Shown: in pieces, positions 24,601-37,237 of the stretch | Layout of the letters: every line of letters begins with the position of its first letter | How positions within the stretch are numbered: position 1 is the first letter of the stretch | Source: Jackrogersella multiformis | Lineage: Eukaryota > Ascomycota > Sordariomycetes > Xylariales > Hypoxylaceae | Assembly (NCBI GenBank): GCA_902806575.1 | Contig: CADCXD010000004.1 | Location: 4,252,832-4,316,831, forward strand | Length of the DNA: 64,000 nucleotides | Reading direction: 5' to 3' | Notes under the pieces: generated by a model | Told to the model about the DNA's origin: nothing | The model's input: only the letters and a program-made list of their open reading frames with translations | The model's database searches: none | Made by a program: the position numbers and the translations under genes

Positions 24601-26096
24601 TTTTAATAAAATAAAATAATAAAAAAACTTTAATAATTATAAATAATATAAAATAACACTTTTCGATATTATTAACGAAATTAAAGTTTAAGATATAATT
24701 TTTACGTAATTTAATAATAAATTAAAAAGATATATTAATTTAAAAATAAAACTAATAAATAAAATTAATAAACGATTAATTATATATGTCGATTTAAGTG
24801 TATTAAATCGATTAATTAATTTAAAATAATTAAAGACCTTTATAAATAATTTTATAATAAAAAAAAACTAAATGTTATTTAAAGAATTAACGGTAAAATA
24901 ATTATAATAAAAATAACGATATTTTTTTAAATATAATAGTTAAATTAAAAAATAATAAAAATAAATTAATCCGAGTAAAAATTAAGGCATAAATTTATTT
25001 AAAACGTTTAAAATTAAATTTATTATTCGGTAATAAGTTTTATAAGGATTATAAAGTTATTATAAATTATTTTAAAATAAAAATAACTTTAAAATTTTAC
25101 TTTAAACTTATAATTTTAATAAATTATTATTAAAAACGAAGAGTTATTCGTTAAAAAGTAATTATTAAATATTATTAAGTAATATTAACATAAATTATAA
25201 TTTTAATTTAAATTAAATATATAATATTATTAAACAAACGAGATTTTTAATTTCGATTAACGTTTTTAAAAGTATTATATAATATTTATAATTTAAATAT
25301 ATTAAGAGAAATAGTTTTTATTAATAATATATCGAAATTAATAATGATTTTATATAAGAAATTATAAATAATAATTACTTTTAAATAATTTTATACGTTT
25401 AATATAATAATAATAATAAAGTAATAACTTTAAATATTAAATATTTTACGATAAAATTTAATATTAATAATAAAATATAAAATACGTTAACATTAAAAAA
25501 AAACTTTATTATGTTAATATAAATATTAAATTTAATAAAAAAATAAAATATATAACGTAATAAAAATTATTTAAATTATTTAAAAGTAAAAAAATAATAA
25601 TCGATTTAATTAACGATTAATAAAAGAAATATAAATTAAACGTCGTATATTTATTAAAATTAAATAATTATAAATTTTTAAACGAAACTTTTAATATTAT
25701 ATATAATTAAAGTAAAATAAATAAAGTAAAATAACTTATTTCATTTAATTATTTTTATTTTATAATATAAAAATTAATTAATAAAAAATAAAAGAAATAA
25801 GTCGTAATAAATTTATATTTATTAAATAAATATATACTTTTTAATATATATTTTTTACCGAAATAAAAGGAAATAATCGTACGAATAAAAAAGAAACGTT
25901 ATTTTAATATAATAAATAAGTTAATTTTTTTTAATAATTTTTAATAATTAATAAATATATAAATAAAATAATAATAATATTACTTAAAAAAATTAAGGTT
26001 TTTAAAGTAACATTAATAAAATTTCAAAATTTACCGTTATTTAATTAAAAGTTTATAAATTATAAATTAAAACCTTTCGATAATTTTATTAAAATG

Positions 26097-26120
26097 TATA
26101 TAAATAATATTATTATTTAT
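26097..26120 (+). pseudogene. Reverse transcriptase catalytic-motif remnant
   Basis: The eight codons read Y-I-N-N-I-I-I-Y. The family motif is Y-[IV]-D-D followed by a hydrophobic strand, so both catalytic Asp codons (GAT) have become AAT by G-to-A change, as expected from RIP on the opposite strand. Just downstream, degraded codons still follow the gypsy spacing of a K-rich block about 40 residues after the motif. Confidence 0.75.
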
Positions 26121-27166
26121 AATAATATAAAAAAGCCACTTAAATTATTAAAAAGAATATTTAAAATATATTATAACGTTAATTTAATTTTATCGTTAAA
26201 AAATCATTTATTAATTTTAAATCGATTAAATTTTTAAAGTTTATTATTAATAAAAAATAAAACCATTATAAAATTAAAAAACGATTTTTTTATATTAAAA
26301 CGCGAAAAAAAAGAAATTTCGGTAAAGTTAATTAATAAAAAATCTATTATTAAAACGTATTTTAAACTTATTAATAATAAAAAGTAATCCTTTAAAATAA
26401 TATAAAAGAATTAATAAATCTGTTAATATTAAATTATTAAAAACCGAAAAATATAACGTTTTTAAAGATTAATGTTTTAAAATAAAAAAGATTTAAAGTT
26501 ATAATCTTTTATTTAAATACGTTATAAAATAAGAAAAATACGTTAACCGATAAGGTTTATTTTATTACTTTTTTATTTAAAATATTTATAAAAATAAAAG
26601 TAAAATATAACGTTATTAAGTTAAAAATAACTTTAATTATATAAAAAGTTAATTAAAGTATTAATAAATTATAATATTATTAAAGGAATAATTAATTAAA
26701 TTACGTTAAAAACTTTAAAGGTTAATAAAATAAATAATAAATTAATAATAACGTTTATATATATTTTTAATTTAATTTAAATATTTATTATATTTTTTAA
26801 AAAAAATTAATCTTAAACGCGTTATTTAAATTACCGATAAAGATTCTCCCGGAAAATATTAAAAAATAAAACGAAATTATTAAATTTATTTTAAAAAACG
26901 TAATTAATAATTTTACTTATTTATTTATTAAATTATTAATAAATAAAGGATTTAAAAAAATATAATAAATATTAAATAAATTAAAGATTAAATAAATTAA
27001 AAGATATTATTCGTAACGTAAAGTTTAATAAAAGAATATAATAAAATAATTTCCATATAAACTTTTTAATGGTTTAATATATCACGTTAATTTTAATAAA
27101 AAGAAATAATTAATTATATTTAATTTTTACGTTAAAAAACTTTTTTATAAGGTTTATAATAATAAG

Positions 27167-27400
27167 CATTATTTCGAACCGAAACGAATGTTAAAAAAGT
27201 TTAAAAGATTATATATTCGAAATATAACTTATTATATTAAAAAATACGTTAAATTTTACCCGAAATATTATAAAAATTAAATCGATAAATTAAAACTTTA
27301 TAATTAATTAAAATTAATTAATTTAAAATTTAAGTTATATTATATAATAACTTAAGATTTTATTATTAAATTATTAAAAATTTCTTTAAAAAATTAATAT
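27167..27400 (+). pseudogene. Integrase remnant (HHCC zinc finger and first catalytic Asp)
   Basis: From the His codon at 27167 the frame keeps the spacing of a gypsy integrase zinc-binding region. The C-x-x-C pair is now Tyr-x-x-Tyr. In the same frame 63 codons later is D-F-I at 27356-27364, matching the start of the DDE core (the usual S-M-D-F-I block). A TAA lies immediately before the D-F-I codons and others interrupt the frame. It lies about 1.1 kb downstream of the RT motif, the order typical of Ty3/gypsy pol. Confidence 0.65.
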
Positions 27401-29831
27401 AAATATTATTAAGTTATATATATTTTAATATAATAATAATAACGATTTATAAATTTAATAAAAAAACTATTTTTATTTTAAATAATATAATATATATAAT
27501 TAAAAAATAAACCACGTAATTTTTTAAAACTTTTATATTATATAATTAAAGTATATTAATAAAAATAATCTTAAATAAAATTTTTAATAAATTATTTTTA
27601 TTTAAATAAATTTATTATTAATTATATCGACGAGATATTATCCGTAAATAAATAATTAAATTAAACGAAAAAATTAAAATATTAAATTAACGATTAAATT
27701 TTATTATTTTAATTATTTAAATATTTCGTAAGTAAATATAATTTTAACTTTTTAATATAACTTTAATAATTTTAAATTATTAATTTTAAAAAAGTTACTT
27801 AATAAAATTATTTATAACTTTAAATTAAAAACGATTTTATTAACTTTTAAAGCTTTTATAAATAATATAAATTATAAAATATTTCGTTAAGCTTATTAAA
27901 AAAATAAAAACAATTATTAATTATTAAAAAAAAACTTATAAGTTAAAAATTTCGGACTTATAAAAAATATATAAAATTATTTTAATAATTTATTTATATA
28001 AAATAAATTTTAACTTTAAGATAAGTTATAATCGAAAAAAATAATAATAATTAAATATCTTATAAAATCGAGAAATTATTAAAAAATAAATAAAATAAAA
28101 TAAAATAAACCGATATTAAAATATTTTATTTGTTAAAAAAATATTTAATTACTTATACTTAATAATACGCGCGTAAATTATTAACGTAAAACATAATATA
28201 ATTATTAAATAAATTTAATAAAAAAAATCTTATAACTTTTAATAAACTTAAATTTAAAAAAGCTTTAAATTTATTAAATTTTAATTAAAAAATAATTATA
28301 AATATTATAATATTAAAAACTATAATTTTAAATAATGTAATTTCGGAAATTTTACTTTAAAATTTTTAAAAAAAATAACTTAATAAAAATTAAAATAAAA
28401 TAATTAAGTTTATATTTAAAATTAATATAATAATATATATTTTAACGAAAGTAACTTTTAACGAGGAAAAAATAATTAAAAACGTTTAAATAAATATAAT
28501 AAACGATAACGTAATTATAAAATATAAATTAATAATTTAAATAATTACGAGTAATATTTAATTAAACGAGATAAATAATAATAAAATAATTACGTTATAT
28601 AAACCGGCTTTTATAAAAGTAAAAACGGTAAGTTATAATTAATAATATATAATTTCTTTTTATTTAAAAACTTTTTTTATAATTTATTTTATTATAATAT
28701 ATATTTATTAATATTTATCGTTAAATTTATTATAACGTTATTTATTAATTAAAATTAAGGTAATTATAATATTAACTTTATAAAAATTTAACTTATAATT
28801 TACGCGTAAAATAAAGAAAATATAAAAAAAGTAACCGTTAAAATTTAAAAGATTAAAAATTAAAATTCTTTAATAAACCGATAATAATAAACGTTATATA
28901 ATATAAATAAATATAATAATATTAATATTAATTAAATTAATTAAATTATAAACTTATTATAATATTAATATAATTATAATTTAATTTATTAAAAATTATA
29001 TTATATTTATTAAAAATATCGTTATATATTAATACGACCGTTATAAACTTATATTATAAAATTATATAAAATAGAAAGTAAATAAGTTATTTAATAATAT
29101 TAAAGGTAAGATTTTAAACCTTAATATATTAAAAGCCCTTAAAATTATAAAAAATATAAAATATAAAATTAATATTATAATATAAAATATTAATAAATAA
29201 TTATACGTAATAAAACTCGTTTAATTTATATAACTTTTAAAATATATAAAGCGATTTTTATTTTAAAATATAATATTTAATAAAATTATATAATTAATAA
29301 AAGAAATTATATTATTTAAAAATAATATATAAAAATTTTTATATAATATTTAAAAATAATCGACGCGATATAATAATATTTATATTAAAAATACGTAACT
29401 TTAATATTATTATAAATAATATTAATATTTCGTTAATAAAAATTTTATAAAAAATCAAAGCTTAATTTTATTAAACTTTTAAAACTTAAAAATAAAAAAC
29501 CTTTAAATTTAAAATTTAACTTTATTAAACTTTTAAAATTAAAATCCAGCGTTAAAAAACCTCTAAAATTAAAACTTAATTACACCGGTAAAAAAAAGAT
29601 TATTTATAAAGATAAATATTAATAAATTAAAAAAAAACCCACGTAAAAATAAAAATAAAGCATAAAAAAAAAAGATATTATTTACGTTAAAAATATACTA
29701 ATGAAAAGATTTAAATTAAACATAAAAAATAACGAAAACGTTATTTATTTTCGTAAAAAAAAAGTAAATAATAAAATATATTTATATAATTATTTAACTT
29801 TTAACTTTAAATATATAAATATAAAGCTTTT

Positions 29832-29914
29832 TAATATATTTATATAATTTTTAACTTCGTTATATTTTTTAAAAATATAATAATTAAGTTTTTATTATAT
29901 ATTAATTTAATATA
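29832..29914 (+). repeat. LTR-like repeat B, right copy
   Basis: Partner of 21607-21690 with a few substitutions. It marks the start of the putative right terminal region. Confidence 0.6.
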
Positions 29915-30917
29915 ATTATTAATTTTTAATAATTTTATATAAAAATAATTTTAAATATATATTTATTAATAATTTATATTAAATATATTTTTTTAAAAAA
30001 AATAAAACTTATAAAATATTTATATAAATAGTTTTTAACTTTTTAATCTTTTACCGTTTTTATCGTGTATTTATAATTTTCGTATTTTAATAATTATTCG
30101 TTTAAATTTTAATAAATAATTTATATTATATTAATTATTATAATTACGTTATAATTTTTTTAATTATATATTATATATTTTTTCCGGTTATTTATTATAT
30201 ATGTTTTTAATTTCTTTAATTATATATTATTTATTTTTTATAATTTTATTTTTATCGGTTATTTTTTTAATTATTTTATTATATATTTTTTTACTTTTTA
30301 ATTTTACGTTATATTTTAAAAAAGTTTTATTATTTATTATTTATTTTTTATTTTTTAATTATATATTATATTTAAATTTTTATATTTCTTTTAAAAAAAT
30401 ATTATTTTTTAAAAATAAAGCTTAATTTAATTACTTTTTTTTATTTTTATTTTATTTGTTTATATAAAATTATTACTTTTATTTTAAAACCGTTATTTTA
30501 ATAATTATAAACTGTTATTTTTTATAATATAATATATAAATAAAAACTTTAATTTTTTTATTAAACTTTATTATTATTATATATAAACCGTAATTTTTTT
30601 ATTAAAATATAATTTTACGTTTATTTTTTACTTTTAAAAATATTATTAACTCGTTAAATATTATTATTATAATTTAATTTTTTTAATTATTCGATAATTT
30701 ATTAAACGTTTATTTTTCGATAAAATTATTATTTTATTTTTTAACGTTTTTTTAAACGTTATTATTATTATTATAATTCGTTTTACGTTTATTTACACGT
30801 AATTTTTTATCGTTTACGTATATTTTAATTAATATATTTTTATATATTAATTATTTATAATATTATAAAGCTTAAAAAATTTAAAAAAAATTTAAATTTT
30901 TAAAATTTTTAATTAAT

Positions 30918-31055
30918 TAATTTAAATATAATTATATTATATTTATAAAGTTATTTTAAAAAACGATTATATTAAAAAATTTAAGTTATTTTTTTAATTA
31001 ATTTTAATTTTTTTTAAACGATTAACGTTTAAATTTTTATCGTAATATTTTTATT
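30918..31055 (+). repeat. LTR-like repeat A, right copy
   Basis: Partner of 21481-21580 with an internal insertion of about 40 nt. It lies about 400 nt before normal base composition resumes. Confidence 0.55.
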
Positions 31056-31588
31056 ATTATTTTATAAAAAATTTAAAGTTTCGTTTTTTTATTTTAATAA
31101 AAAAAATTTTATATATTATAATATAATATAAAAATTTTAAAATTATAATAAAATTTATAAATATTTTTATAATTAAATTTTTAATATTTATTTTACGAAA
31201 TAAATATTTAAATTATTAAATTAATTATATAAATAATATTATATAACGATATAATAATAAATTTATATTATATTATTATATTTAATATTTCGTAACGTTA
31301 TATTAAAAAAATATAATATTATTAAAAATAAAAAAAATAAAAAGTTTAAATATATTTTAATATTTATAAAAAAAACTTTTTATTTTAATTTTTAATAATA
31401 TAAGAAATATTATTAAAGCACTTAAGAAAAGTATTAACGAGCGAGCGACGTTTAAGTTATAACTTTTCCCCGGGCGTGGTTAAAGAATGCCACCAACACC
31501 CGACCTCCTGGATCACCCCTATATAATTCGTCTTAGTATGCCTACATAGTTTGTGTTCTTGTAAATATTGGCAGTAGGCCATCCACCT

Positions 31589-31732
31589 TTACATGACTGA
31601 GCAAGCACCTGATCCAGAGTTATTGCCTGCGTTAAGGCCGCTGTCGCAGTCGCTAAAGTCGAAGAGTCCCCCCTTACTGTGAGTTGTAGGCTTCTTCGCA
31701 CTGATGGAAGCGGTGTTCTTCATGTTGAGCAT
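31589..31732 (-). CDS. Small CaaX-box ORF (possible prenylated peptide)
   Basis: A 47-codon frame right after the transposon block, too short for usual gene callers. It is polar and Gly/Ser/Asn-rich, with a Lys/Thr-rich N-terminal half (SAKKPTTHSKGGLFDF) and the C-terminus GSGACSVM followed by a stop. C-S-V-M is a textbook CaaX farnesylation box, and Met at the last position favours farnesyl. Fungal a-factor-type pheromone precursors are short CaaX peptides of 24-50 residues, so a pheromone-like or other prenylated peptide is possible. A CaaX ending can arise by chance, the overall sequence is not one I recognise, and another frame (31519-31701) overlaps on the same strand. ATGs at codons 1 and 4 are both possible starts. 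Confidence 0.35.
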   Translation of the reverse strand: MLNMKNTASISAKKPTTHSKGGLFDFSDCDSGLNAGNNSGSGACSVM

Positions 31733-32492
31733 TGTTGATGTTAAGTAAACGTTTAGTGTGAGTTTTGGGAGGCTTTTAAATGTTTATGTTTATGTGTGTG
31801 TGTGTGCGCGTGTGTTTTTATTAGTTATTAAATGTATTGTTTTATGATATCGATCGACTGAAAATATAGACATTTTAATGTACTTATACTCGAGCCTTAA
31901 CAAAGTGTTTAAAGGAGTCACATTATATTTGTCTTTAACTTTGTTAATTGTGTATTGAACTTCCTAGGTTAGTTTTCTTTACTTTATGTGATAACAAAAC
32001 CCGCGAGTTCATATAACTTATAGCTTTGTTCATTCCGAGGATGGTATTAGCATGAGCTTCGTTATTAGGTTAGGGCGGATAAGTTAGGAGATTTCATACA
32101 AGGAATTTAATAAAGGAAGGAAACTTTAGTTTCTTTTAATGCCTTGTTTTAAAAACAATAAGCTATGCTTCCTTTTCCTTTTATAATCACTTGGTTATTA
32201 ATAAGAAACTTCTGGCCATGATAAAGCAACATAAGGTCTGTTATAACGTCATTATAATATTTATAAATGAGCTAACCTAAGTGTAGCTTAACCATGGCTC
32301 TCTGCAGTCTTAATACTATCATATCTTATTGAAGTCGATGATTGCAACCAATACATAACCTCCGTGTACCAGATAAACATAAAGGAAAGTATTCGTCCAC
32401 TCATAACTTGTTGTCACTTTGATACATAGTGGGCGTAGTACTCTAGCAGGATGAACCGTCTCTGATCGTATCTTCCCTGTACCTTCCTTGAT
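31733..32492. other. Intergenic region right of the transposon block
   Basis: AT-rich but of normal texture. It has a GT-rich microsatellite near 31793-31815. No gene is seen. Confidence 0.5.
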
Positions 32493-32990
32493 TCAGCGAT
32501 CCTTCAACTTCGTCGAGGGGTAACAGTCATCACAGAGAACCTTGACTTTGACTATGCGGAATGATCCCGGCTTGCCGCACACCTCGCAGGTGTAAGTAGT
32601 TAAAAGGTGACGTAGTCCCTGATATGTCGTAATCTTCAAGATAATGAACATGATCTTGCGGAAGTGAGGCGCGGCACGTTGGATGATGCCTTTGGCAGTC
32701 TCTCTGACAAAGCTAATATCGTACAGCAGGCTCACGAAATTCCTAGCTGCTTTGTTCACACGCTCCAGTCTCAGGAGAGAACGTAGGCTGCATTTGTTGA
32801 AAACCATCAAGATGATCTCGTTGGGCAGAGTTGCTAGCAAGCCTAATCCGGTCACGGCAACGTCTGAGATAGTTTCAGATTGGTTGGAAACGATCTGAAG
32901 AGGACGTTCTGCTGCTGCTCGTAGACGGCCTGTCTCTGCAGCCTGCCATCGACGGAGGGCCTCTTCAATCATTCGAGGGTGCCGGTACAT
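32493..32990 (-). CDS. Small F-box protein with C-terminal CxxC pairs
   Basis: A single-exon 165-residue protein. An F-box is clear at about residues 53-90: LATLPNEIILMVFNKCSLRS followed by LLRLERVNKAARNFV. This family recruits substrates to Skp1-Cullin-F-box ubiquitin ligases. The C-terminal third has two cysteine pairs, CEVCGK and CDDC (about residues 135-157), spaced like a small zinc-binding knuckle. No WD, LRR or Kelch substrate domain is present, as is common in the large lineage-specific F-box families of filamentous fungi. It is the first conventional gene right of the RIP block, a typical location for fast-evolving families. The substrate is unknown. It is divergent from the phosphate transporter gene. 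Confidence 0.85.
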   Translation of the reverse strand: MYRHPRMIEEALRRWQAAETGRLRAAAERPLQIVSNQSETISDVAVTGLGLLATLPNEIILMVFNKCSLRSLLRLERVNKAARNFVSLLYDISFVRETAKGIIQRAAPHFRKIMFIILKITTYQGLRHLLTTYTCEVCGKPGSFRIVKVKVLCDDCYPSTKLKDR

Positions 32991-34125
32991 GCTGGCTGAT
33001 TCGATCAGCAGATCGATGAGATGTGATGAACCGGGTTGAGTTTGGTAGGATACCTAGGCAGGTGACAGAATACCTCACTCAGCAGAGGAAAGCAGAAGAA
33101 AGCAGAGCAATCTGTGTCCAAGGACCTAAGCCTCGAGTTAGAATGTTGCTTGTGCGGCAGCGGCTTGCAGGTTTTGGGGGTCTCTGATTGGTTACATAAC
33201 AAAACCCCTCAATGGCAAAAAGATACCTTAGGGGTAGGTAGGTTGCCTTAGGTAAATTTAGAGGCTGAAAATCGGTTGCTTTGGCATAACTTTGTGCTGT
33301 GACGGTTAAGTCTTGACTGCCCAGGTGGTTAAAAGGAGGAATAATTAACGTGGGTTTAGGTAAGCACCTACCTATGGGTACCTAGTAGGTAGGTAGCTGA
33401 CAGGTAGGTAACATTGGGGGGTTGTGAGGCTACTGTTAAATGAAACCTTGAATTTTAAACATAACCTGTATTTTAGGTACCTACCTACTTAAGTATATAG
33501 GTTAATAAAATAATATTTATACTATGTAGGTTGATACCGGTACCTACTTACCTAGGTACATAGCTTAAAACTTGATGTTAAAGTTCCAGGTCCCTGTAGC
33601 TTCCTATAATACTTATCCCCAGCGGGTCTCCGATAAGGCTCCTATTCGTCACGACGCTTGTTTTAGTTGATACATATTAACGTACCTAATCCTAATCTTA
33701 CCATCCAGCCATTCAAAAACCTCCCACCTAAGGTAGTGTAGACGACAATACATCTATCTGCATCATTTCATGCCGGACCCCAAAACGAAAAGGTTTCCAC
33801 CTCTTTTACTACTCTTACCGTTTCCACCATAGCACCCTCAAAGTTTCTGGTGCACCACCCCTCCTCGTCCTCTTCCTGCGATACTACTCACGCGCTCCGA
33901 GCTCCCCGCCATACTGGCAAGCGATTAACGGAGCTAGAGGATAGAGGAGGGAGTAGTACTAGTAGAATACTAGGGGAGGCTTACGAACTAGAACAGCTAG
34001 AACAGCTAGAACAACTCGACCATATCGACATCGAAAAATACCGAGATTACCCTTCGTCGAGCAAGGAACACCGACGGCAAACGAAAAGGGAAAAGAAGAG
34101 AAGGTGGCTAGAGGAGCAAGACGAG
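32991..34125. other. Divergent promoter and 5' leader of the phosphate transporter
   Basis: CCTAGG/GGTACC palindromes cluster at 33358-33400 and 33476-33560. A frame open from 33850 runs into the transporter and contains LEQ repeats, but has no ATG before 34126, so it is treated as untranslated leader. Confidence 0.5.
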
Positions 34126-36938
34126 ATGAAGTTTTCTCATAGTATCCAGTTCAATGCCGTCCCCGATTGGAGTAGCCATTACATCGCATATAGCAACCTT
34201 AAGAAGTTGTTAGTTCATTCTCGTCTCTACTATTTCCTATCATACTTTTCTTTTCCGCTCATAACCTGCTGACCAACTTCCCTTGCTGTAGAATCTACGG
34301 TCTCGAGAAGACTGTCCACCAGCCTGGCGTTTCGGATGTTGAAACGCGACCACTCCTCCGAAATGAGGAACCCGAGATCGTCTTCAGCAGGTCTCTGGAC
34401 GTCGAGCTAGAGAAAATCTCGTCCTTCTATGGTGTCAAGGAAAAGGAACTTTTTGACGAGGTCGATGATCTTATGCGCGACCTTGTATCACTCGGTACCG
34501 ATGGCCACAGCGAACCTGAGTTGCTGCAGCGACCAATCCTGCATGATACTACCAGCGATCAGGTGAAGCCTACCACCCGTGATCCACAGAGTGCTCGGAG
34601 CGCCCGTAGTACCCGTTCCACCGATGACGGCGTCGAGGACAGCGACGATGATGACGACGACGAGCAAGATGAGACTTCGGCCCTTCATAGGAAGCGCCGG
34701 CGGCCGAGCCTCGGCGGCACCGTCAACCGACGGCGCACCATCCCGAGTACTATGTTTGCTTCTACCGACTTGACAGCTTCTACCGAGCTCACCAGGTCAC
34801 GCAGATACAGCCTTGGTTATGACGACTATGCCGAGACGGCGATGCTATCTTCAGGCATCATGCTAAAGAAACGTATAATTAGCCTCTACGTGCAGCTGTG
34901 CGAGCTGAAGTCATATGTGCAGCTGAACAAGACGGGCTTCAGCAAAGTCCTTAAGAAGTTTGACAAGATCATCGACAAGGAGTTTCGACCAATATATATG
35001 AAAGACACCGTCGAGGCGGCCTACCCTTTCCTACACGAAACTATTCGATGCGTCGAGGAGAACATCGCCAAGATGGAGAAGGCCTACGCCGATATAGTCA
35101 CTCATGGTGACGAACTTCTTGCTAAGCAGGATCTTCGATCACACCTGAGAGAGCACGTCGTTTGGGAACGAAACACAGTTTGGAGAGAGCTCATCGGTCT
35201 CGAACGTCGCGCTGAAGCTGCAAGTCTCGGTAAAGGTCTTCTCGGTGCGCAGAATGATGGGATCAAGGTGAGGTTGCAAGGTGATGACGTCCCCGTGACC
35301 CCTATGAGAGAGATCGAGACGCCCATAGGACGCTTTACCTGCCCGACCTGGCTATTCGGGTCGACTATGTTTACACTTATTGGGATTATTGCTATATTTT
35401 TGGTCTTGCTATCCGTTCCTATCATGGACAAACCCGAACAGCAAAACTGCTTGGCTATGTTGGTTTTTGTGAGTCTCCTGTGGGCTACCGAGGTAAGTTA
35501 CTTCGATATATGTGTCGTAATGTGTTGAGTCGTATACGTAACTGACCTCATCTCAGGCAATACCGCTCTTCGTTACATCCTTGTTGATACCATTCCTTTG
35601 CGTGGTTCTCCAGGTCGTACGTTCAGACAATGCGCCGTATGATCGGCTAGACCCCAAGGCCGCCACACCGTATGTCTTCGCGGCTATGTGGACTCCCGTC
35701 ATCATGCTGCTGCTGGGAGGCTTTACTGTTGCCGCCGCCCTATCCAAGTGTAAGATTGATAAACGGATTGCAACCTTCGTTCTCAGCAAGGCAGGGACGC
35801 AGCCGAGGACGGTTCTTGTCACCACGATGTTTGTGGCTGCTTTTGCCAGCATGCTCGTTAGCAACGTAGCAGCTCCTGTGCTTTGCTTCTCTATCGTCGA
35901 GGTAGGTCTACGCTTCCTAAAGTGCTTCGATATTTCTCTGACAAGGAACTTGACAGCCTATGCTACGTAATCTGCCTTCGGGCTCCAGCATGTCTAAAGC
36001 GGTGATCATGGGTATCGCACTTGCTTCTAATATTGGCGGTATGCTCTCCCCTATCGCGTCGCCCCAAAACGTAGTCGCGCTGGGTATCATGGAACCGGCA
36101 CCGACCTGGGGCGAATGGTTCTTCGTTGTGATCCCCGTGGGCATCGTATCGATTCTTCTAATTTGGATACTTCTTCTCACCACATTCCAACCCGGAAAAG
36201 GTACTACTATTGTACCGATCAGGCCGGTGAAGGAATCGTTTACCGGGCTGCAATGGTTTGTGTCCATCATATGCATTGCCACTATAGGGCTTTGGTGTGC
36301 GAGCCATCAGCTTGAGTCGACGCTCGGCGATATGGGCGTCATCGCTATCATCCCGATTGTGCTCTTCTTCGGTGTCGGCATACTCACCAAGGAAGACTTT
36401 AACAACTTCCCGTGGACTATCATCATCCTCGCAGCGGGCGGGCTAGCTCTAGGCAAGGCGGTCAAGTCGTCGGGGTTTCTTCATACGGTGGCCGAAAGCA
36501 TCTCCCGGGAGGTGGAGGGGGTTGATTTATATGGTATTCTTATTATATTTTCGAGCCTGACCTTGGTGATTGCGACCTTTATCAGCCACACTGTTGCTGC
36601 GCTGATCATCTTACCGCTCGTGTCGGATATCGGAAAGGCCATGGACGAACCGCGCCCTAACTTGCTCGTCATGGCCGCGGCGCTCATGTGCAGCGCGGCG
36701 ATGGCGCTGCCGACTAGCGGATTCCCAAACATGAGTAAGTTCCCCTTTTCCTCGCACGATGCTAGCTTCGGAGAATAGCATCTGATATTTCACAGCGGCC
36801 ATCATGAAGGAGGATTCGACAGGACAGCGATACTTACACGTCATGCATTTCATCAGCCGTGGCGTACCGAGTAGTTTGATAACCCTCGCGGTTGTAGTGA
36901 CCCTCGGGTATGGCTCGATGCGGATTATTGGGATGTAG
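34126..36938 (+). CDS. SPX-domain phosphate transporter (PHO87/PHO90/PHO91 type)
   Basis: Exons 34126-34208, 34292-35492, 35557-35901, 35957-36734 and 36796-36938 join to 849 residues. Residues 1 to about 320 form an SPX domain: it opens MKFSHSIQFNAVPDW, has the lysine cluster LNKTGFSKVLKKFDK that in this family senses inositol pyrophosphates, and carries an acidic disordered insert in the middle. From about residue 380 on is an anion-symporter domain (DASS/SLC13-like) with many membrane helices and the conserved SNIGGMLSPIASPQN loop and LPTSGFPN near the end. Yeast Pho87/Pho90 are plasma-membrane low-affinity transporters and Pho91 is vacuolar. Which one this matches cannot be told here. The ATG at 34126 is the first in frame and gives the canonical SPX start. 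Confidence 0.93.
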
Positions 36939-37206
36939 GGTGTGAGGTTTAAAGGGGTGTTTATATCTACCAGACCTCTGGAATTACCGAGTTGCTTGTA
37001 TAAATTTGTTCTACACCGTTATTATATACCCAGATACGCATTGTATACCGGGAGTATGGTCCATCCGCGGCAACTTACTCTGAGATGGCGTAGGAATTCC
37101 GATACAATCCTTATAATTTAGAGCTCCGTTGTCTTCGTACTTGGTCGTGCCGTGCATAGATTTGACTACTTGTCTACCTAGGTAGGTATCTGATGTTATA
37201 TCCAGG

Positions 37207-37237
<31 letters not shown>

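Larger units (their letters stand above)
20815..31440 (+). mobile_element. RIP-degraded Ty3/gypsy LTR retrotransposon block
   Basis: About 10.6 kb of extreme AT-richness with abrupt edges and no usable coding frame. Surviving C and G sit largely in CpG, and CpA and TpG are rare on both strands. This is the expected end point of repeat-induced point mutation, which turns CpA into TpA on either strand. On the plus strand, degraded reverse transcriptase and integrase motifs can still be read in the gypsy order (RT, then integrase), with Asp codons turned to Asn and Cys to Tyr. Two pairs of similar segments (21481-21580 with 30918-31055, and 21607-21690 with 29832-29914) may be LTR remnants. Their order differs at the two ends, so nested or multiple insertions are likely. 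The element is dead. I have not reconstructed it. Confidence 0.9.

Noticed and set aside
30201..30425. A 74-codon hydrophobic frame inside the AT-rich block
   Set aside because: It consists almost only of Phe, Leu, Ile, Tyr and Lys codons, as any random TA-rich sequence would, with no motif.
33850..34125. N-terminal extension of the phosphate transporter
   Set aside because: The frame is open but begins with GTG and has no ATG before 34126, where the canonical SPX start lies.
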